Source of the DNA: Bilamarchaeum sp040758595
Lineage (GTDB): Archaea; Micrarchaeota; Micrarchaeia; Anstonellales; Bilamarchaeaceae
NCBI GenBank assembly: GCA_040758595.1
Contig: JBFLVJ010000004.1
Span: 1-64,000 of the forward strand
Direction: 5' to 3'
DNA length: 64,000 nt
Shown: positions 8,554 through 16,300 of the stretch, in pieces
How the letters are laid out: every line of letters starts with the position of its first letter
Numbering within the stretch: position 1 is the first letter of the stretch
Notes under the pieces: generated by a model
The model's input: only the letters and a program-made list of their open reading frames with translations
What the model was told of the DNA's origin: nothing
Database searches by the model: none
Program-made: the position numbers and the translations under genes

Positions 8554-9813
8554 ATGGAGGACAATCTCTATCGGTTCGCGAGGCCGCCCATAACGCTCGG
8601 CGCCTACCCAAAGAAAAAACTCATGATACTCATCCCCTGCTACAACGAGCTCGATTACCTGGTGGAGCATCTCAGGGCCCTCTCCGGACAGAGCTTCCTG
8701 GAGTTCGATGCGCTCGTAGTGCTCTCCAACATACTGGACAATCGCGAAGTTGCGAAGAAACTGCCGCAGCCCCTTCCATTCAACGTCATCCTGCTGAACC
8801 GGGCGTCGGACACCGGCTCCTCGGGCGGCTTCTATGCCGGAGAGAAATACGCGCTGGAGAACGGCTACGAGTGCGTGATATTCGCGGATGTGGATGCCAT
8901 CCCTTCGGCCGACAAGGACCTCGTGGAGATGCTCTGGAAGAGCTACGCCGGCGGCGCCCAGCTGGCCCAGTCATACATAAAGTACCGCCTCGGGGACAAG
9001 ATGGTCTTCGAAGCCAAGCCAGGCAGCAACCATTGCTACGGCATGATATCTACGGCCCTGATAAGGAAGGCGGGCCTCCACTACTATCCGCTCTATATAG
9101 GCGCGGACGACACCGAGTATCTTCTGAGGACAAGTTCCCTCGCGCCCGTGGCGTTCGTGGACCGTGCGGTCTACCATCCTCTTCTGGCATCGGCCTACAA
9201 GAATTTCGACCGTGACGTGGGCTATATCATAAACCACATGCTCATCGGCATCCCGCGCTACTGGCTCGGGCACGTCTACACCCTCTCTACCATGTCGCTT
9301 ATCTTCCTGCTCTTCGGAGAGCCGCACATGAGGGAATCCGCGCTGCACATCCTCAAGTCGGCCCTCACGTATCGGTTCGGGCGGGAGAACACCGGGTTCT
9401 CATCAGGATTCAGGGAAAAGGTGCAAGCGGTCGACAGGGCATCGTTCGACACAGTGGTCTCACCCATAGAGATTCCAGGGGTGAAAGAGCTCATCCTGCA
9501 CAATTATGGCGGCGGCGAGGGCAAGCGGTTCGGGGATGCCCTCTCCACCGCGCTGAAGGTGCTGAGGAAGAGGACTCTTTTCTCCCAGGCCAACATGACC
9601 GCCATCGTGGCAGGCATGCCGTTCGCGAAGGAATGCTGGGTGGTCCAGGGGGATGGCAAGGCGCTGCTGGTCTCTGACAACCGCTCATTGTCCATACATG
9701 TACTCAAGGGTGCGCTCTTCTGTTTCCTGTTTCCCTCGTTCCTCACGTTCTCCTTCATCAGCCTGGCAGTCAATCTACTCCGGAAGCCGGACACCATGCG
9801 CTTCGGCCTATGA
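8554..9813 (+). CDS. GT2-like glycosyltransferase with C-terminal membrane segment
   Basis: A 419-residue enzyme. LMILIPCYNELDYL opens the GT-A fold, LNRASDTGSSGG is the nucleotide loop, and IFADVDAIP gives the DxD metal site. IGADDTEYLLR carries the catalytic-region acidic residues, resembling galactofuranosyl- and rhamnosyl-type GT2 enzymes. One hydrophobic stretch lies mid-protein (HVYTLSTMSLIFLLF) and one near the C-terminus. GGTG-N5-ATG sets the start at 8554. It is the last gene of the CDP-deoxysugar operon and may transfer that sugar. Its 3' end meets the convergent GT4 gene with 6 nt of overlap. Confidence 0.8.
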   Translation: MEDNLYRFARPPITLGAYPKKKLMILIPCYNELDYLVEHLRALSGQSFLEFDALVVLSNILDNREVAKKLPQPLPFNVILLNRASDTGSSGGFYAGEKYALENGYECVIFADVDAIPSADKDLVEMLWKSYAGGAQLAQSYIKYRLGDKMVFEAKPGSNHCYGMISTALIRKAGLHYYPLYIGADDTEYLLRTSSLAPVAFVDRAVYHPLLASAYKNFDRDVGYIINHMLIGIPRYWLGHVYTLSTMSLIFLLFGEPHMRESALHILKSALTYRFGRENTGFSSGFREKVQAVDRASFDTVVSPIEIPGVKELILHNYGGGEGKRFGDALSTALKVLRKRTLFSQANMTAIVAGMPFAKECWVVQGDGKALLVSDNRSLSIHVLKGALFCFLFPSFLTFSFISLAVNLLRKPDTMRFGL

Positions 9814-11010
9814 TTTTCTGGCGAGGGCGGCTTTCAGCGCACCATCGATGCCTGCGCAAATATTTCTCCAGTCATATCCTTCCCGGACATGCTCAGCCAT
9901 CGCAGATGATTTCTCCGCCAGGGCTTTCCTGTCAGCGATGGCTTCGGCGAGCCTCTTGGAGAGGCAGTCTGCATCATCGACCGGGCAGAGGTAGCCCAGC
10001 CTGCCGCCATCGGTTATCTCCCTGAACGATTGTATGTCCGAGCCGACCAGCACGGCGCCGAAAAGGCCCGCCTCCACTACCACCAGCCCGAAGCTCTCGT
10101 ATCTTGATGGCATGGCCAGTATCTTTGCCTTGCGGTAATACTCATGCAGCGTCTCTTTTTCCACGAAACCCAGGTGGTTTATCCGCTTGGCAGCATCAGG
10201 ATGTGCCTTTAGGAACGCATCGAAGCTGGGCTTGAAGGATCCTTCCATCCCTCCGATGAGTGCGAGCCTCCAACATTCCGCCTCTTCGCATCCCGCGAAA
10301 GCGTCCAGCAGAATCTCGGTCGCCTTCTGATGGGTGCCTGTCCGCCCCACATGCAGGATGATACTTTCCTTGTCCTCGAAATCTACGTTCTTGGGCAGTA
10401 TGGATGTTTCCACCCCGTTGGGGACGTAGATGAGTTTTTTCGCGACTTTTTTCAGCAGCGGATGCCTGGAGAAGAATGCGCACACCTCCTTGGACTCGGC
10501 GCTTATGATGTCTATGGGCGAGAACCTGAGCAGAAGGTAGTAGCTGAGGATGCGCAGATCGGTCCTATCCGAGTTCTTTTCATAGTCATCGAGGAAAGCC
10601 GGGTCCTTGTCCCATTTGCAGTAGACGAGCCCTTTCCTGTTGAAAAGCTTGTAAACAAGGCCTACGATGTAGGTGTACCTGATGCTATAGGAATTCAGGA
10701 TGTCTATCTCACTGGCCCGCCTGAACATGAAGGGGACGAGATCGAGCCCGATGAAAAAAGGATCCAGCTTCCCGAAGAGCCTGAAGAGCAGGCGGTTCTT
10801 CATGAGCGGGTTCTGTCCTATCTGCGACAGCTCAAGTTCCGGCGCGGCCTTTCGCGCCTCTTCCAGCAGTGCCGGATTCTCGTAGGATACGAATATCGAG
10901 CGGTATCCGCGGTCTCGGGCGAGGATGCGGGGTATCATGCCCACGTCCTTGTGGAGGTGTATCGGGACGGAATACGGGAAGAAGGTCGCGAGCACCGCCA
11001 ATCCGGCCAC
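9808..11010 (-). CDS. GT4 family glycosyltransferase
   Basis: A retaining GT-B glycosyltransferase of 400 residues. The N-terminal domain reads FFPYSVPIHLHKDVGMIPRILA. The C-terminal donor domain has ILHVGRTGTHQKATEILL, the LGFVEKETLHEYYRKAKIL segment and MPSRYESFGLVVVEAGLFG, the E-x7-E motif that binds the nucleotide sugar. It starts with GTG directly after the stop of the upstream methyltransferase, so the two form a minus-strand unit with the GT4 gene at 11577. Sugar and acceptor are unknown. Confidence 0.85.
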   Translation of the reverse strand: MAGLAVLATFFPYSVPIHLHKDVGMIPRILARDRGYRSIFVSYENPALLEEARKAAPELELSQIGQNPLMKNRLLFRLFGKLDPFFIGLDLVPFMFRRASEIDILNSYSIRYTYIVGLVYKLFNRKGLVYCKWDKDPAFLDDYEKNSDRTDLRILSYYLLLRFSPIDIISAESKEVCAFFSRHPLLKKVAKKLIYVPNGVETSILPKNVDFEDKESIILHVGRTGTHQKATEILLDAFAGCEEAECWRLALIGGMEGSFKPSFDAFLKAHPDAAKRINHLGFVEKETLHEYYRKAKILAMPSRYESFGLVVVEAGLFGAVLVGSDIQSFREITDGGRLGYLCPVDDADCLSKRLAEAIADRKALAEKSSAMAEHVREGYDWRNICAGIDGALKAALARKS

Positions 11011-11532
11011 CTACTTCTTCTTTGCGACCAGCTTCAGGTTCACGCCGCTAAGGTGCTTGGGGAGCAGGGGCAGCAGCACTGATTTCACTATCCTCAGGAA
11101 CGCGCTTGGCGAGTCCTTCTGCATGAGGTAATCTATGCTCTCCACCTCGAAGCCGAACTTGTCGGCCCAGTTCCTCATGTGGAACGCAGTGTATATCTCG
11201 AAGTGCCGATCCTCCTTTCCGTAGCCGCTGTAGTTGTGCAGGAAGAGCGTCTTGCCAAACCCGATGCCGAGATAGGCGGCATTGTCGGTGATGAGCGTGA
11301 GCCTGCCCCCTTTCTTGAGGACCCTGTTGGCCTCCTTCATCAGGTTGGCCGGATTCGTCAGATGCTCGAAGAGGTTCTTGGTATAGACCTCGTCGAAGGT
11401 GCCGTCATCGTAGGGCAGCCTGTCCTTGTCTATGTCGCACTGCTTGACATCGTCCTTCTGCGGATAGAGGTCTACGAAATCGGTCCCGATGGTGAAATCC
11501 TCTCCGCACCCTATGTTCAATACACGAGCCAT
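11011..11532 (-). CDS. Small class I SAM-dependent methyltransferase
   Basis: A 173-residue methyltransferase. VLNIGCGED is SAM motif I, CDIDKDRLPYDDGTFDEVY covers motifs II and the acidic strand, and EANRVLKKGGRLTLITDN is the post-motif helix of Methyltransf_11 proteins. The ATG at 11532 gives an N-terminus directly before motif I; an in-frame TTG at 11541 adds three residues. It lies between two GT4 genes on the same strand. A role in methylating a glycan or lipid carrier is inferred from context only. Confidence 0.78.
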   Translation of the reverse strand: MARVLNIGCGEDFTIGTDFVDLYPQKDDVKQCDIDKDRLPYDDGTFDEVYTKNLFEHLTNPANLMKEANRVLKKGGRLTLITDNAAYLGIGFGKTLFLHNYSGYGKEDRHFEIYTAFHMRNWADKFGFEVESIDYLMQKDSPSAFLRIVKSVLLPLLPKHLSGVNLKLVAKKK

Positions 11533-11576
11533 AAGAATCAAACCTCAACGCCGATGGGATAGTGCCGATGTAACAA

Positions 11577-12794
11577 TTAAAACCCGTCGCTTGCGCCTTC
11601 CTTGGCCTTTGCGACTTCTTGGAACGCGGCGCGCATCTTCTTGAAGAACATCTCCCAGGTGAAATTCTTGAGCACATGCTTCCGGCCTTCCCTGCCCATC
11701 TTCTCGTTCAAGTCAGGGTCAGCGGCCAGCTCCAGCATCCTCTGCGCCATCTTTTCCGTGGAATCCACCAGGAACCCTGTCTTGCCCTCCAGTATGGTGT
11801 ACTTCGGCCCGCCCTCGTCCACCGAGATGCAGGGTTTCTCGCTTGACATGGCCTCAAGAGGCACCAGGCCCCAGTCCTCCTTTATCGGACAGAAGAGGAC
11901 GGCGTAGCACCTGGCATAGAGCGATTTGAGCTCTTCCTCTGGCAGGTCGGTCCTGAACTCGACATCCAGGCCCTTGGCCATCTCCATGAGGCCCTCGAAA
12001 TATTTATGTTCCCGCTCCCGGTTGGGCACATGGCCAGCCAGAATCAGTTTCCAGTTTCCGGTTTCGGGTCTCGAGTTCCGCGAGCTGGGGTTCGCGTTCT
12101 TCATCTTGGCAGAGAACTTCCTGAACGCTTCGATGGCATACTCGAACCTCTTCTCGGGCACCACCCGTGAGGGGTAGAAGAAATACTTGTCATAGCCCTC
12201 GTTCCTGAACTCGTCTGCATGGACCCCTGGAGGGATGGGCTCCACCGGCTTCCCCACGTATTCGTCCAGGAACGCCTTGTCCCTGACATTGACATACGGG
12301 GAGACCGAGACCGTCTTCTCTATCTTCGGGTCTATCCTCCTCTCCCAGAACATGTACCAGCTGTGCATGGAGCGGGTGAGCATGCGCTTGTGGAAGGGGA
12401 GGGAGGCGACCTTCTGCGAATAGAGGTCGAAGGCGCTGCGCACCGGGCTGTAGAAATACCAGCACACCCGCTCGTTGCGGTTGCGTATCCAGTTGCCCGG
12501 TTTGGCATGGGCGTTTATCACGTCATAATCATCCTTCACCTTGTGGGTGAGGAATTCCATCCCGGCGACAGCCGAGGTATAAGCGTTGATGTCCTTGCGC
12601 AGGAAGAAGAATGGCTTCTCGAAAAGCGGCCGCTTGAGCACCCGCACGTCGAGCTCGGAGAACTCGGAGAATGCGCTGGTCTTGTCATAGAACGCGGTAT
12701 ATATGGGCGCGTCGAACTCCCTGGCCAGCTCCAATATGAGGCGGTCACCGCCCCCTTTCTGGAATATGGCCGGGTAGAATACCAGGACATCCAT
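11577..12794 (-). CDS. GT4 family glycosyltransferase with in-frame heptamer insertion
   Basis: A 405-residue GT-B enzyme. The acceptor domain includes NAHAKPGNWIRNRN and VCWYFYSPVRSAFDLY; the donor domain has YPSRVVPEKRFEYAIEAF, ILAGHVPN, and PIKEDWGLVPLEAMSSEKP with the E-x7-E motif. It closely resembles the GT4 gene at 22486, and both look like mannosyltransferase-type enzymes. Between KMKNAN and WKLILAG the protein has a polar insert (PSSRNSRPETGN) encoded by five in-register heptamers. The ATG at 12794 lies about 24 nt from a TATA-like element shared with neuB, so the message may be leaderless. Confidence 0.87.
   Translation of the reverse strand: MDVLVFYPAIFQKGGGDRLILELAREFDAPIYTAFYDKTSAFSEFSELDVRVLKRPLFEKPFFFLRKDINAYTSAVAGMEFLTHKVKDDYDVINAHAKPGNWIRNRNERVCWYFYSPVRSAFDLYSQKVASLPFHKRMLTRSMHSWYMFWERRIDPKIEKTVSVSPYVNVRDKAFLDEYVGKPVEPIPPGVHADEFRNEGYDKYFFYPSRVVPEKRFEYAIEAFRKFSAKMKNANPSSRNSRPETGNWKLILAGHVPNREREHKYFEGLMEMAKGLDVEFRTDLPEEELKSLYARCYAVLFCPIKEDWGLVPLEAMSSEKPCISVDEGGPKYTILEGKTGFLVDSTEKMAQRMLELAADPDLNEKMGREGRKHVLKNFTWEMFFKKMRAAFQEVAKAKEGASDGF
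12045..12079. repeat. Heptamer tandem repeat inside a GT4 gene
   Basis: Five 7-nt units in perfect register on the plus strand: CAGTTTC, CAGTTTC, CGGTTTC, GGGTCTC, GAGTTCC. They encode part of a polar loop before the WKLILAG strand on the opposite (coding) strand. The paralogous GT4 gene has the same family of repeat at the same protein position (23160-23180). Confidence 0.75.
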
Positions 12795-12812
12795 GCCATC
12801 TTCTCCAATAAT

Positions 12813-12822
12813 TAGCTTTTAA
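12813..12822. promoter_or_regulatory. Shared TATA-like element between GT4 and neuB
   Basis: AGCTTTTAAT reads as a TATA box in both directions. On the minus strand it is about 24 nt before ATG 12794. On the plus strand it predicts a start near 12844, leaving a leader with GAGGAGG 8 nt before ATG 12861. A second box, CTTATATAG at 12838-12846, is too close to 12861 to serve that start. Confidence 0.45.
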
Positions 12823-12860
12823 TGGAGTCCGGAACATCTTATATAGAGGAGGCGAAGCTT

Positions 12861-13976
12861 ATGGTCAAGCCATCGATCACTATCGGAAAGGACACGATTT
12901 CTGAGGATTCAGCATGCTATGTGATAGCTGAGATAGGGCACAACCACCAGGGCAGCATGGACCTGGCCAAGAAGATGGTTGACGCGGCCGCGCAGGCCGG
13001 GGCCAACGCGGTCAAGCTGCAGAAGCGCTCCAACAAGGATCTCTTCACGGCCGAGATGTATGCAAAGCCCTACGAGAACGAGAACAGCTTCGGGAAGACA
13101 TATGGCGAGCACCGCGAGGCCCTGGAGTTCGGCGAGGAGCAATACAAGGAGCTCAAGGCATATGCGGACTCAAAGGGCGTGACGTTCTTCGCGACGCCGT
13201 TCGACATCCCGAGTGCGGACTTCCTGGAGAACGTAGGCGTGCCTGCCTACAAGATAGCCTCGGCGATGGTCACCGACATCCCGCTGATAGAGCACGTCGC
13301 CAAGAAGGGGAAGCCAATCCTCCTCTCCACTGGGACATGCACCCTGGAGGACGTGGATCGCGCCTACGAATGCATGAAAAGCCATGGCGTGCCCATGTGC
13401 ATCCTGCACTGCGTGGCGGCCTACCCTATGATGGATTACTCCGAAGCTAACCTCAGCGTCATCAGCGCACTCAAGGAGCGATACCCCGACGCGGTCATCG
13501 GCTTCTCGAGCCACGAGAGCGGCATCATGCTGCCCGTGGCTGCCTATATGCTGGGAGCCAGGGTGGTGGAGAAGCACTTCACATTGAACCGCGCCATGAA
13601 GGGCACCGACCAGACGTTTTCGCTAGAGCCCCAGGGGCTCTCGAAGATGGTGCGAGACCTCAAGCGCATCCACCAAGCCCTGGGAGACGGCAACAAGATA
13701 GTCCAGCGCTCGGAGATGAGCGCGAAACAGAAACTGGGCAAGAGCATATTCGCCAGGACGCGCATCCCGAAAGGCACGATAGTGGCGCCCGAGATGGTGA
13801 TTTTCAAGAGCCCGGCCACAGGCCTTCCGCCCTACAAGGTGGACGACGTCCTCGGCCGGGAGGCGAAATCCGACATCCCGCCCGACACTCCGATAGACTA
13901 CAGCCTTTTGGGCGATGAGAAGAAGCAGTCCTTCGGCAAGGTAGACTGGGGCGCGCTGCTGGGCGGGAAGTCCTAG
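12861..13976 (+). CDS. neuB: NeuB family sialic/ulosonic acid synthase
   Basis: Condenses phosphoenolpyruvate with a hexose-type sugar to give a nonulosonic (or related) acid. The TIM-barrel part has YVIAEIGHNHQG, AVKLQKR, FATPFD, YKIAS, STG, VIGFSSH and VVEKHFTL, all family signatures. Residues from about 290 form the C-terminal antifreeze-like SAF domain (LGKSIFARTRIPKGT and DVLGREA). Length of 371 residues is a little longer than usual because of a C-terminal tail. The ATG at 12861 follows a GAGGAGG site. It heads an operon with an SDR, aldehyde dehydrogenase, transketolase and NeuA. The exact sugar substrate is unknown; no NeuC or PseB/LegB homologue is in the window. Confidence 0.9.
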   Translation: MVKPSITIGKDTISEDSACYVIAEIGHNHQGSMDLAKKMVDAAAQAGANAVKLQKRSNKDLFTAEMYAKPYENENSFGKTYGEHREALEFGEEQYKELKAYADSKGVTFFATPFDIPSADFLENVGVPAYKIASAMVTDIPLIEHVAKKGKPILLSTGTCTLEDVDRAYECMKSHGVPMCILHCVAAYPMMDYSEANLSVISALKERYPDAVIGFSSHESGIMLPVAAYMLGARVVEKHFTLNRAMKGTDQTFSLEPQGLSKMVRDLKRIHQALGDGNKIVQRSEMSAKQKLGKSIFARTRIPKGTIVAPEMVIFKSPATGLPPYKVDDVLGREAKSDIPPDTPIDYSLLGDEKKQSFGKVDWGALLGGKS

Positions 13977-14014
13977 CAGCCTGGCTTCTTGCCGGCATCG
14001 GTTTTGGTGATTCT

Positions 14015-14803
14015 ATGAATGAGCTTTTCAACCTCAAGGACAAGGTCGCGCTCGTCACCGGAGGCTCAGGCATACTGGGCAGGGAGTTCGTGAAGATTCT
14101 GCGCAGCGCCGGGGCGAAGGTGGCCGTGTTCGAACTGCAGGACGGGGAATCGGATGACGATTCAGTCAGATACTTCAAGGTGGACATCACCGACAAGAAG
14201 GCGATAACCGCCGCGCTCGAAGACATCAAGAAGGGGTGGGGCGTGCCCCATATCCTCGTCAATTCCGCAGCCATAGACGCCCCGCCCGACTACTCGAATC
14301 CGATAAAGAGCGGACTGCTCGAGAGCGACGAGGCCGAGAGGAGGTTCGACAAGGTGATGGAAGTGAACGTCAAGGGTACCCTGCTATGCTCCCAGATAAT
14401 CGGCAACGAGATGGCCAGGAGCGGGAGAGGCTCCATCATCAACATATCATCCATCTACGGAGAGGGCTCGCCAGACCAGCGCATCTACATCAAGAATGAC
14501 CCGTCGAAATCTTTCATCAAGCCCATCTCATACTGCGTCAGCAAGGGCGCGATACCGAACATGTCGAGATACCTAGCGGCTTACTGGGCCGGGAAGGGCG
14601 TGCGCGTCAACACCCTCACGTTCGGAGGGGTGTTCAACAACCAGGATTCCGAATTCGTGGAGAAATACTGCGCGAAGGTGCCGCTGGGCCGCATGGCGAG
14701 GAAGGACGAATACAACGGAGCCCTGCTGTTCCTGGCATCGGACGCCTCGTCCTACATGACCGGCTCGAACATGGTGATAGATGGAGGATATACTGCCTGG
14801 TGA
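14015..14803 (+). CDS. SDR oxidoreductase, PtmA-like
   Basis: A classical short-chain dehydrogenase of 262 residues. TGGSGILG binds the nucleotide, NSAAI is the NAG-type motif, S145/S146 with Y173 and K177 form the catalytic set, and MVIDGGYTAW is the usual C-terminal end. MNELFNLKDK and the SIYGEGSPDQRIY segment resemble PtmA, an SDR of flagellin-modifying sugar loci in Campylobacter. GGTG-N5-ATG fixes the start. It lies between neuB and the aldehyde dehydrogenase, so it probably reduces or oxidises a sugar in the ulosonic acid pathway. The substrate is not known. Confidence 0.85.
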   Translation: MNELFNLKDKVALVTGGSGILGREFVKILRSAGAKVAVFELQDGESDDDSVRYFKVDITDKKAITAALEDIKKGWGVPHILVNSAAIDAPPDYSNPIKSGLLESDEAERRFDKVMEVNVKGTLLCSQIIGNEMARSGRGSIINISSIYGEGSPDQRIYIKNDPSKSFIKPISYCVSKGAIPNMSRYLAAYWAGKGVRVNTLTFGGVFNNQDSEFVEKYCAKVPLGRMARKDEYNGALLFLASDASSYMTGSNMVIDGGYTAW

Positions 14804-14818
14804 ATCGTCGGTGATATC

Positions 14819-16300
14819 ATGAAGAACTTCAGCAATCTCATAAACGGGGAATGGAAGTCCGCCGCTTCAGGCAAGACGTTCGAGAACAGGAACCCGTCCG
14901 ATACGGGCGAGGTGCTGGGAGCATTCCCGCGCTCTGGAAAGGAGGACATCGACGCAGCGGTCAAGGCAGCGAAGGAAGCATTCCCAGGATGGTCGAAGAC
15001 GACACCTCCTGCCCGGGGCAGGATGCTCCTCGAGATAGCCCGCAAGATGGAAGAGCGCAAGGAGGAGCTGGCGAAGATAATTATGAAGGAAGTGGGCAAG
15101 ACCATGAAGGAATGCCTGGGCGAGGTGTGCGCGGGCATCGACATGTGCAATTTCATGGCTGGCGAGGGCCGGGGCGATTTCGGCCAGGTGACCTATTCAG
15201 AGCTGCCCGACCGCATAGCCATGACCAAGCGCTACCCCATCGGGGTGTGCGGCATCATACTCCCCTGGAACTTCCCCATCTCGCTGGTGAGCTGGAAGGT
15301 GTTCCCGGCCATATTGTGCGGCAACAGCGTCGTGGTAAAGCCAGCCGAGGACGCGCCCGAGAGCGTGAGCAAGTTCGGCGAGATACTGCTCGAGGCAGGC
15401 CTGCCCAAGGGAGTGGTGAATATCGTGAATGGCTTCGGCCACGAGGCCGGAGAGGCGCTGGTGAACCACCCCGGCGTCTCCATGATATCGTTCACCGGCT
15501 CGAGTGAAGTGGGCCGAAAGATAGCGGCCACCTGCGGGCAGAGGCTCGCCAAGGTATCGCTGGAGCTGGGTGGCAAGAACGCGGCTATCGTGATGGATGA
15601 CTCTGACCTGGACCTTGCGGTGGACTGCGTGCGCAGGGGCGCGTTCAGCGTCGCCGGCGAGAGATGCACCGCGACAAGCCGCGCGATTGTCCACAAGGAC
15701 GTCCATGACGAGTTCGTGAAAAGGCTGCTCGAGGGCGCGAAGAAGATGAAGGTCGGCCCGGGCCACAACGAGGACACCGAAATCTGTCCCATCATAAACC
15801 AGAAGCAGCTCGATAACGTCCTCTCCTATGTGGAGATCGGAAAGAAAGAAGGCGCCACCCTGCTGCTCGGGGGAGGACGCCTTGCGGGCGGGGACCATGA
15901 CAAGGGATTCTACACGGGTCCGACCATATTCACCGATGTCAAGCCCGAGATGAGGATAGCCCGGGAGGAGATATTCGGCCCGGTGCTGGTCGTCCTGAAG
16001 GCCGATTCGTTCGATGACGCCATCAGGATACACAACGATTCGGATTACGGCCTGTCGGCTGCAGTGTTCACGAAGGACATGGCCCGCTCGCTCAGCGCGG
16101 TCGACCGGATGGAGGCCGGCGTGTGCTATGCGAACGGACCGACGTTCGGTTCCGAGGTGCACCTGCCCTTCGGCGGCGTGAAGAAATCAGGCAACGGCCA
16201 CCGGGAAGTCGGCAAGGCCGCGCTCGAGATATTCTCGGAATACAAGACCATCTATCTCGACTACAGCGGAGGGGTGCAGAATGCACAATACAAGAAATGA
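14819..16300 (+). CDS. NAD(P)-dependent aldehyde dehydrogenase
   Basis: A full-length ALDH of 493 residues that oxidises an aldehyde to an acid. PWNFPISL lies in the cofactor domain, the general base is E249 in LELGGKN, and the nucleophile is C283 in GERCTATSR. IFGPVL and the PFGGVKKSGNG motif complete the family signature. The start has GGTGATATC before ATG, a near-perfect anti-SD match. The 3' end overlaps the transketolase by 20 nt, so both are translated together. Its place inside a NeuB/NeuA operon suggests a sugar aldehyde or short aldehyde rather than general metabolism, which is inference. Confidence 0.9.
   Translation: MKNFSNLINGEWKSAASGKTFENRNPSDTGEVLGAFPRSGKEDIDAAVKAAKEAFPGWSKTTPPARGRMLLEIARKMEERKEELAKIIMKEVGKTMKECLGEVCAGIDMCNFMAGEGRGDFGQVTYSELPDRIAMTKRYPIGVCGIILPWNFPISLVSWKVFPAILCGNSVVVKPAEDAPESVSKFGEILLEAGLPKGVVNIVNGFGHEAGEALVNHPGVSMISFTGSSEVGRKIAATCGQRLAKVSLELGGKNAAIVMDDSDLDLAVDCVRRGAFSVAGERCTATSRAIVHKDVHDEFVKRLLEGAKKMKVGPGHNEDTEICPIINQKQLDNVLSYVEIGKKEGATLLLGGGRLAGGDHDKGFYTGPTIFTDVKPEMRIAREEIFGPVLVVLKADSFDDAIRIHNDSDYGLSAAVFTKDMARSLSAVDRMEAGVCYANGPTFGSEVHLPFGGVKKSGNGHREVGKAALEIFSEYKTIYLDYSGGVQNAQYKK

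Noticed and set aside
15197..16162. Long open frame antisense to the aldehyde dehydrogenase
   Set aside because: It mirrors codon structure of a GC-rich gene, has no recognisable motif, and the sense ALDH is complete with all catalytic residues.
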